From the NCBI GenBank assembly GCA_934643765.1, contig CAKUCT010000049.1, positions 1 to 10,913 of the forward strand: DNA of 10,913 nucleotides, in the 5' to 3' direction. Source of the stretch: an uncultured Oscillospiraceae bacterium (GTDB lineage Bacteria > Bacillota > Clostridia > Oscillospirales > Oscillospiraceae). A program made the translations under genes and the position numbers. The notes under the pieces are model-generated. The model ran no database searches, had not been told where the DNA came from, and saw only the letters and a program-made list of their open reading frames with translations. Below, piece by piece: positions 6,789 to 10,913 of this stretch; position 1 is the stretch's first letter; every line of letters begins with the position of its first letter.

Positions 6789-6833
6789 AAAGAATGACGC
6801 AGATGCGTCAAAGGTGCATCTGCGTCATTCTTT
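6789..6833 (-). terminator. Rho-independent terminator after lexA
   Basis: The arms 6789-6806 and 6816-6833 are perfect 18-base inverted copies around a 9-base loop. On the minus strand the stem is followed by a U-rich TTCTTTATTTCT stretch. It lies 44 bases past the lexA stop and before the dnaA promoter, so it separates the two units. The left arm also contains a nested inverted repeat, TGACGCA-GA-TGCGTCA (6795-6810). Confidence 0.85.
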
Positions 6834-6876
6834 CGAATGTAATGTGAAATTCAAGCCTTGTGAACTGCCGCAATCG

Positions 6877-7455
6877 TCAATACTCGCGGACAACGGCTTT
6901 GACAAGCCCTAAAATGGTGCAGTCTGTTCCGTCGATCGGATCATAGGCCGGATTTTCCGGCAGCAGCCAGATTTGACCTTTTTCCCGGCGAAAGCGCTTG
7001 ACAGTTGCCGAATCATCCAGCAGAGCCACGACAATCTGGCCGTTTTCCGCGGTTTTCTGCGGGCGGACGATGACCTTGTCTCCGGAAAGAATGCCAGCGT
7101 TGATCATCGAGTCGCCGTGAACGCGCAGCGCAAAGCAGTCGCTTTCTCCATCCCAGGGAAGATAGCCTTCAATGTTTTCTACAGCAAGGATCGGCTGACC
7201 GGCCGTTACGACACCCAGAATCGGAATCCGGTCGGACCGGTGACTCTCCGGAAGGGAGATGGTGCGTTTTTTCATATCGTCCATCTGAATAAGTCCCTGA
7301 TCGCGCAGGGCGTTGAGATGATAATGTACGGTAGCGGTTGAGGCCAGACCCACGCCGGCGCAGATTTCGCGCACGGAGGGAGAGTAATTGTTTTCGGCGG
7401 TAAAGTCGGTAATAAACTGCAGAATCAGTTCCCGCTTGTTTGTTGTTCGTGCCAT
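6877..7455 (-). CDS. lexA: LexA, SOS response repressor
   Basis: LexA represses DNA-damage genes and cleaves itself when RecA filaments form. The protein has 192 residues. The N-terminal winged helix shows NNYSPSVREICAGVGLAST (22-40) and ATVHYHLNAL (41-50). The cleavage site is Ala85-Gly86 in GVVTAGQP, the catalytic Ser is S116 in HGDSM and the catalytic Lys is K153 in TVKRF, so it should be autocleavable. The start is ATG 7455, giving the family-typical MARTTNKRELILQFI; a TTG at 7506 would add 17 unconserved residues and begin upstream of the predicted transcript start. The ribosome site is weak (AAAGGGG, about 8 bases before). It has its own promoter (7486-7514) with a palindrome over the -35, and a terminator after it. 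Sitting directly before dnaA is unusual. Confidence 0.96.
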   Translation of the reverse strand: MARTTNKRELILQFITDFTAENNYSPSVREICAGVGLASTATVHYHLNALRDQGLIQMDDMKKRTISLPESHRSDRIPILGVVTAGQPILAVENIEGYLPWDGESDCFALRVHGDSMINAGILSGDKVIVRPQKTAENGQIVVALLDDSATVKRFRREKGQIWLLPENPAYDPIDGTDCTILGLVKAVVREY

Positions 7456-7485
7456 GGGCCGCGCCCCTTTCCTATATTTAGGACT

Positions 7486-7514
7486 ACTATAGCACACGCG
7501 CGGCAAAAAATCAA
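7486..7514 (-). promoter_or_regulatory. lexA promoter
   Basis: On the minus strand TTGATT (7509-7514) and TATAGT (7486-7491) are 17 bases apart, with 4 and 5 of 6 matches to the housekeeping pattern. Transcription would start near 7479, about 24 bases before the lexA start codon. Confidence 0.7.
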
Positions 7515-7521
7515 ACGTTTG
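7512..7521. promoter_or_regulatory. Palindromic candidate operator at the lexA promoter
   Basis: CAAACGTTTG is a perfect 10-base palindrome overlapping the -35 box of lexA, and the symmetry extends to about 20 bases with one mismatch per arm. It does not match the Gram-positive LexA box (GAAC, 4 bases, GTTC). On the minus strand it lies just after the radical SAM stop and before a T6 run, so it may instead help end that transcript. Confidence 0.45.
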
Positions 7522-7529
7522 TTTTTAAT

Positions 7530-8414
7530 TTACAGACCCTCTAACGAAAAGTCGGGGATGTAATTTTCAGTCGCCGCGGAAAAATCCTGCGTATAGCCGT
7601 TTTCAATGCCTAAAAATTCAAGATAAGATAAAACGGCGTCATACTCTGCTTCTGTTACCGTGCGGTCAAAGGGCGGCATGCTTTTGGCCTTTCCAATTGG
7701 GACATACTGACTCATCAGACTGAATAGCACGTCTCCTTTTGGAAAGGTTTCGTCAAACCAGTCAAGAACGCCAAGACTATTATCGATATTTCCGGGCAGA
7801 ACCAGGTGACGGACGATCATGCCGCGCTGCATGATATCGTCTTCTATGACGGCGCTTCCCACCTGACGGTACATTTCTGCGATGGCAGCCTTTGCAGTTT
7901 CAGCGTAATCCGGCGCTGCGCTCAAACGGGCGGCAAGCTTTGCGTCGGAATATTTCATATCCGGCAGATAGATATCGATCAGACCTTCCAATTCGCGCAG
8001 CGTTTCCACGCGCTCATATCCGCCGCAGTTATAGACAATAGGCACGGGCAGCTTTGGCTCCAGCGCCGGCAGTATGGACGGGAGAAAATGTGTTGGTGTG
8101 ACAAGATTGATGTTCTGAACGCCGTCTTCGATCAGCTGCAGGAAAATTTCACGCAGGTGCTGCGAAGAAATGTCCGTTCCAAAGTTTTCTTGTGATATGA
8201 TGCCATTCTGACAGAAGCTGCAGCGCAGCGTGCAGCCGGAAAAAAAGACCGTTCCGGAGCCGAAGCTTCCGGAGATAACAGGCTCTTCCCAATAGTGCGC
8301 GGCAGCGCGGGCGGCCACAATATGGTCCGGCATCCGGCAAAAGCCCAGTTGCCCTTTTGTCCGGTCTACGCCGCAGCGGCGCGGACAGAGGGTACAGTTG
8401 GTATAAGAGAGCAT
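7530..8414 (-). CDS. Radical SAM protein, PflX/COG1313-like
   Basis: This 294-residue protein resembles the PflX-type relatives of pyruvate formate-lyase activating enzyme. The radical SAM 4Fe-4S motif CTLRCSFC holds C61, C65 and C68, preceded by FFSG as usual. NCGGYE (129-134) is a likely S-adenosylmethionine-binding motif. The N-terminus has four further cysteines, C7, C10, C14 and C26 (CTLCPRRCGVDR...GFC), a pattern typical of this subgroup that may bind a second metal or cluster. The ATG at 8414 follows GGAGG (8421-8425) by 6 bases. No obvious glycyl radical enzyme partner lies in the window, so the substrate is unknown. Its promoter overlaps that of the divergent lipoprotein gene. Confidence 0.88.
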   Translation of the reverse strand: MLSYTNCTLCPRRCGVDRTKGQLGFCRMPDHIVAARAAAHYWEEPVISGSFGSGTVFFSGCTLRCSFCQNGIISQENFGTDISSQHLREIFLQLIEDGVQNINLVTPTHFLPSILPALEPKLPVPIVYNCGGYERVETLRELEGLIDIYLPDMKYSDAKLAARLSAAPDYAETAKAAIAEMYRQVGSAVIEDDIMQRGMIVRHLVLPGNIDNSLGVLDWFDETFPKGDVLFSLMSQYVPIGKAKSMPPFDRTVTEAEYDAVLSYLEFLGIENGYTQDFSAATENYIPDFSLEGL

Positions 8415-8446
8415 AGACTGCCTCCATATGAATCATTCTGAGAGCC

Positions 8447-8475
8447 AGTATAGCGGATCGCGGCGCTTTACACAA
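8447..8475 (-). promoter_or_regulatory. Promoter of the radical SAM gene
   Basis: On the minus strand TTGTGT (8470-8475) and TATACT (8447-8452) are 17 bases apart. The -10 is good (5 of 6), the -35 weak (3 of 6). Its -35 overlaps that of the opposite promoter. Confidence 0.55.
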
Positions 8476-8495
8476 GCTTTTTTCTATGGTAGAAT
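8467..8495 (+). promoter_or_regulatory. Promoter of the lipoprotein gene
   Basis: TTTACA (8467-8472) and TAGAAT (8490-8495) are 17 bases apart, each with 5 of 6 matches to the housekeeping pattern. Transcription would begin near 8502, at the ribosome site itself, so the leader would be only about 12 bases. Confidence 0.7.
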
Positions 8496-8501
8496 GCCTG
8501 T

Positions 8502-8508
8502 GAGGTGA
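8502..8508 (+). promoter_or_regulatory. Ribosome binding site of the lipoprotein gene
   Basis: GAGGTGA pairs well with the 16S 3' end and is followed after 5 bases by ATG 8514. The GTG within this site (8505) is in frame but cannot be both ribosome site and start, which settles the start at 8514. Confidence 0.8.
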
Positions 8509-8513
8509 ACCAA

Positions 8514-9077
8514 ATGAGACTAAAATTAGCGGGGATTGCCGCTGCTTTTCTTATTTTAAGCGCGTGCAGCGCAAACAAAGCACAGACGCAGCAGTTGCCA
8601 GCTGGCAATGCTTCAAGCGAGCAAACGGGGCAATCTGTGGCTGAGCAGGATATGAATCCGGCTGTGACGCTTCCGAGCGCAGAAGAACAAAAGCCGGTTG
8701 TTACCGGGGAACCGGGGACGGATACGTTTATGGACGAGCCGTATGAGTATCAGACGGATATTGAGGAAGTTGTGAGCCTGTCTTTTACGCTTCCTAAATT
8801 CACGCTTACATCCGGTGAGGCATCCGATCAAATCAATGCAAGGTTTGAAAAGTGGCTGGAGAGCTGGAAAGACTTCGCTGCGTCTACGGTTTATCAGACA
8901 GCCCAGGAACGCCACGCGATTGGCTTTCTGGAGGGAAGCTACATTGCTACGCTGGAAGATGACATTTTAAAGGTGACATATACGGTGGTTGAGCGGTATT
9001 CGGATGATGACGCGGAAATCCAGCATGAGGATACCTTCTGCTTTGACACTGCTACCGGAGAACGCGCGGATGCGTGA
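8514..9077 (+). CDS. Putative lipoprotein, possible DUF4163/DUF3298-type domain, perhaps shortened
   Basis: This is a 187-residue protein with a lipoprotein signal: MRLK, a hydrophobic run (5-15) and lipobox LSAC with C18, so it should be anchored on the outside of the membrane. Residues 20-85 are a polar, low-complexity linker. The rest (about 86-187) is folded-looking, with SLSFTLPKFTL, DQINARFEKWLESW, ILKVTYTVVERYSDD and a final FDTATGE. This faintly resembles DUF4163/DUF3298 domains of surface proteins, but there the FD-x-TG turn is normally followed by many more residues, whereas here a TGA comes 5 residues after it. I am not sure of the family. It has its own promoter (8467-8495), and rlmD follows 32 bases later across a parS site. 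Confidence 0.75.
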   Translation: MRLKLAGIAAAFLILSACSANKAQTQQLPAGNASSEQTGQSVAEQDMNPAVTLPSAEEQKPVVTGEPGTDTFMDEPYEYQTDIEEVVSLSFTLPKFTLTSGEASDQINARFEKWLESWKDFAASTVYQTAQERHAIGFLEGSYIATLEDDILKVTYTVVERYSDDDAEIQHEDTFCFDTATGERADA

Positions 9078-9080
9078 AAA

Positions 9081-9096
9081 TGTTTCACGTGAAACA
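9081..9096. other. parS centromere site (ParB/Spo0J and Noc-like binding site)
   Basis: TGTTTCACGTGAAACA is a perfect 16-base palindrome identical to the well-known bacterial parS consensus bound by ParB. It lies between the lipoprotein stop and the rlmD ribosome site, about 3.7-3.9 kb from the DnaA boxes, as expected for an origin-proximal parS. ParB would load here, slide along flanking DNA and recruit the condensin complex. Confidence 0.95.
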
Positions 9097-9097
9097 C

Positions 9098-9101
9098 GGA
9101 G
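9098..9101 (+). promoter_or_regulatory. rlmD ribosome binding site
   Basis: GGAG stands 8 bases before ATG 9110. It favours this start over GTG 9074, which would place parS inside the coding region and has GGAG only at 13 bases distance. Confidence 0.75.
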
Positions 9102-9109
9102 AAAAATAC

Positions 9110-10465
9110 ATGCAAAAAAATGAAACCTACAGCGCAACTATCACGGGCCTGAGCGCGGAAGGCACCGGCGTTGCCAGAATTGACGGACAGGTTGTCTTTG
9201 CGCCGGGCGTTATTCCGGGAGAACGCTGTAACATCAGAATCGATCATATTGGAAAAACGTGCGCGTATGGAACGCTTCTGCAGATAGAAGTTCCGTCCCC
9301 GCACCGGACGGAACCGGAATGTCCGGCCTTTGGCCACTGCGGCGGCTGCACGTTCTGGCATATGGACTATGCCTGCGAACTGGAGCAAAAGCGGCAGCGT
9401 GTCATAGATGCGCTGGAACGCATCGGCGGCGTCCGTTTGCCGGAACTGCAGATCACAGGCGCGGATAGCGTCTATGGCTATCGCAACAAAGTTCAATTCC
9501 CAGTGCAGATGCAAAACGGCCAGCCAACCGCCGGATTTTTCCGGGCGGGAAGCCACGAGGTCATTCCAATTACGAATTGTCTGATTCAGCCGGCCTGCGC
9601 CGAAACAATCCGGAAAGCGGTTCTGACATGGATGCGGCAGGAGAAAATCTCGGCTTACGATGAAAGACAGCACACCGGGCTCATCCGCCATATTTATCTG
9701 CGCTGCGGAAAAGTCACAGGAGAAATCATGGTTTGCGTGGTCGCAAACTGCAGCAAACTTCCAAAGAAAAAGCAGCTGGTTGAGACGCTTTTACGCGCGG
9801 AACCGGCTGTTACGTCCGTTTGTGTGAACTATAATACAAGAAAAGGAAACGTGATTCTGGGCGAGCAATTCGAAACGCTGTACGGCTCCGGAATGCTGGA
9901 AGATGAACTGCTGGGCCTTCGGTTCCAGCTTTCACCGGCGGCATTTTACCAGGTAAACCACGACCAGGCGGAGCGGCTATATCAGAAAGCGCTGGAGTTT
10001 GCTGCACTGCAAGAAAATGAAACCGCACTCGACCTTTACTGCGGCAGCGGAACAATCACACTATGCCTGGCACGGGAGGCAAAACAGGTGATTGGCGTTG
10101 AAATTGTGGAAGTGGCTATCCATGACGCAAAAAAGAACGCCAGAATCAATCAGATTGAAAACGCAGAGTTTTTCTGCGCGGATGCGGGCCAGGCGGCAGT
10201 AAAGCTTGCCGCGGAAAACCGGCATCCGGATGTGATTGTAATTGATCCGCCGCGCAAGGGTGCGAGTGAAGATGTGCTTGCGGCCATGCATCAGATGGCG
10301 CCGGAGCGGATTGTCTATGTGTCCTGCGACCCGGCAACGCTGGCGCGCGATGTCAAGCGCTTGGCAGCCTACGGTTATCAGGTGCGGAAGGGGCACTGCT
10401 TTGATCTGTTCCCGCGCTGCGCGCACGTGGAGACGGTTGTGTTGATGACAAAAGAAAACCCTTGA
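9110..10465 (+). CDS. rlmD: 23S rRNA (uracil-5-)-methyltransferase, RlmD/RlmCD type
   Basis: This enzyme makes 5-methyluridine in 23S rRNA using S-adenosylmethionine. The 451-residue protein has an N-terminal TRAM RNA-binding domain (about 1-60) and a 4Fe-4S site with C71, C77, C80 (CPAFGHCGGC) and C157. The methyltransferase domain contains LDLYCGSGTITL (307-318), VEIV with E331, DPPRKG (379-384), the catalytic C406 in SCDPATLARD and a likely base E441 in HVETVVLM. In Bacillota one enzyme (RlmCD) may modify both U747 and U1939, so the exact target (RlmD or RlmCD) is open. The ATG at 9110 was chosen by its ribosome site. No separate promoter is visible in the 32-base gap, so it is probably cotranscribed with the lipoprotein gene. 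Confidence 0.93.
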   Translation: MQKNETYSATITGLSAEGTGVARIDGQVVFAPGVIPGERCNIRIDHIGKTCAYGTLLQIEVPSPHRTEPECPAFGHCGGCTFWHMDYACELEQKRQRVIDALERIGGVRLPELQITGADSVYGYRNKVQFPVQMQNGQPTAGFFRAGSHEVIPITNCLIQPACAETIRKAVLTWMRQEKISAYDERQHTGLIRHIYLRCGKVTGEIMVCVVANCSKLPKKKQLVETLLRAEPAVTSVCVNYNTRKGNVILGEQFETLYGSGMLEDELLGLRFQLSPAAFYQVNHDQAERLYQKALEFAALQENETALDLYCGSGTITLCLAREAKQVIGVEIVEVAIHDAKKNARINQIENAEFFCADAGQAAVKLAAENRHPDVIVIDPPRKGASEDVLAAMHQMAPERIVYVSCDPATLARDVKRLAAYGYQVRKGHCFDLFPRCAHVETVVLMTKENP

Positions 10466-10492
10466 AACGTAAATTAGTATTATAAAACCATT

Positions 10493-10522
10493 GCGTCAGC
10501 TGCGTCGCATATCAGTTGACGC
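10493..10522. repeat. Stem-loop upstream of the pilin-like gene
   Basis: GCGTCAGCT (10493-10501) pairs with AGTTGACGC (10514-10522), with one G-U pair and a 12-base loop. There is no T tract on the plus side, so it is not a standard terminator for rlmD. It could be part of the leader of the pilin-like gene. Confidence 0.45.
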
Positions 10523-10546
10523 TCGCATCGGAGACAGAGAGATACA

Positions 10547-10913
10547 ATGAAAAAACAGAAAAAAGGATTTACATTATTAGAAATGTTGATTGTGGTTGCA
10601 ATCATTGCGGTGCTTGTCGCGATTGCAATTCCGACGTTCTCAGCCCAGCTCCACAAGGCCAGAGTCGTGACGGACTGGGCAAATCTGAGAAGCTATTACG
10701 CAGAGCTACAGGCAGATTATCTTTCAACGGGAGAATATAACCCCAAAGTTCCGGTGGACTGGCATACAAACGCAAGCTATGATTGGAGATCGGTGACATT
10801 TTTAAACGGACAGAAGGTTGCAATGAAAGCAGGCATTTGTGCGGTCAGCTTTACAGAAGGAAAAGGCTATTCTATAGAATATGTCTGCAATAACAAGCAT
10901 GCGGAATGTAGTC
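10547..10913 (+). CDS. Type IV pilin-like prepilin, 5' part (runs off window)
   Basis: The first 122 residues are present and no stop is reached. The N-terminus MKKQKKG followed by FTLLEMLIVVAIIAVLVAI is a classic class III (prepilin) signal: a basic leader, cleavage after G7 by prepilin peptidase, F8 as the methylated residue, E12 as the Glu5 needed for assembly, then one long hydrophobic helix (about 8-28) that first spans the membrane. The rest is a pilin-like head with helix continuation AQLHKARVVTDWANLRSYY and cysteines C98, C114 and C121. It may be a major pilin, minor pilin or competence/secretion pseudopilin. The ribosome site is weak (AGAGAG at 10536-10541, or GGAG 13 bases away). 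No pilus assembly gene is visible before it. Confidence 0.88.
   Translation, partial: MKKQKKGFTLLEMLIVVAIIAVLVAIAIPTFSAQLHKARVVTDWANLRSYYAELQADYLSTGEYNPKVPVDWHTNASYDWRSVTFLNGQKVAMKAGICAVSFTEGKGYSIEYVCNNKHAECS

Noticed and set aside
7456..7506. Longer lexA reading frame starting at TTG 7506
   Set aside because: It begins upstream of the predicted transcript start and adds residues not seen in LexA.
9074..9109. GTG 9074 as rlmD start, coding through parS
   Set aside because: The ribosome site is too far; ATG 9110 has GGAG at 8 bases and starts at the TRAM domain.
8939..9691. 250-codon open frame on the minus strand
   Set aside because: It is antisense to rlmD and the lipoprotein gene, spans parS, and matches no family; it is a shadow of a GC-rich coding region.
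10462..10488. TTGAAA and TATAAA as a promoter for the pilin-like gene
   Set aside because: The gap is only 13 bases, too short for a normal promoter; other pairings are poorer.
10493..10522. Stem-loop as terminator of rlmD
   Set aside because: No T tract follows the stem on the plus strand.
1..10913. CRISPR array, transposon, tRNA or rRNA gene
   Set aside because: I saw no regularly spaced repeats, no transposase-like protein with end repeats, and no tRNA- or rRNA-like sequence.

Overview
The window is the replication-origin neighbourhood of a Bacillota chromosome, most likely from a Clostridia-type organism; I cannot name a genus. The minus-strand order dnaA - dnaN - yaaA (S4 protein) - recF - remB - gyrB - gyrA is the Bacillus-like origin cluster. 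Strong GGAGG-type ribosome sites, a TTG start for dnaA, and the presence of yaaA and remB agree with that. Base composition looks moderately GC-rich by eye.

Layout, left to right. Positions 1-6657 hold gyrA (5' part only), gyrB, remB, recF, yaaA, dnaN and dnaA, all on the minus strand. The junctions are tight or overlapping from gyrA to dnaN. They are broken only by the 235-base dnaA-dnaN spacer (5109-5343), which carries the probable oriC: two perfect DnaA boxes, several degenerate ones, a DnaA-trio-like tract beside a GC-rich spacer, an everted pair of parS-like half-sites, and a perfect palindrome in the dnaN leader. Positions 6658-6876 hold the dnaA leader, a good dnaA promoter and a strong terminator hairpin belonging to lexA. 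lexA (6877-7455) and a PflX-like radical SAM gene (7530-8414) follow on the same strand. At about 8415-8513 the strand switches, with two back-to-back promoters whose -35 boxes overlap. To the right, on the plus strand, lie a lipoprotein gene, a perfect consensus parS site (9081-9096), the 23S rRNA methyltransferase gene rlmD, and the start of a type IV pilin-like gene that runs off the window.

How it works together. DnaA binds and opens oriC, DnaN clamps the polymerase, gyrase removes supercoils ahead of the forks, RecF loads RecA at gaps and LexA controls the DNA-damage response. ParB would load at parS about 3.8 kb from the boxes to organise and segregate the new origins. RemB is a matrix/osmolyte-type regulator family member, and the S4 protein and RlmD belong to RNA metabolism.

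I do not see a clearly new defence or mobile system. The points most worth a second look are the parS site and parS-like half-sites around oriC, the trio-like element, lexA sitting directly upstream of dnaA with an atypical palindrome over its promoter, the natural Ala at the quinolone-anchoring position of GyrA, and the apparently shortened lipoprotein next to parS.
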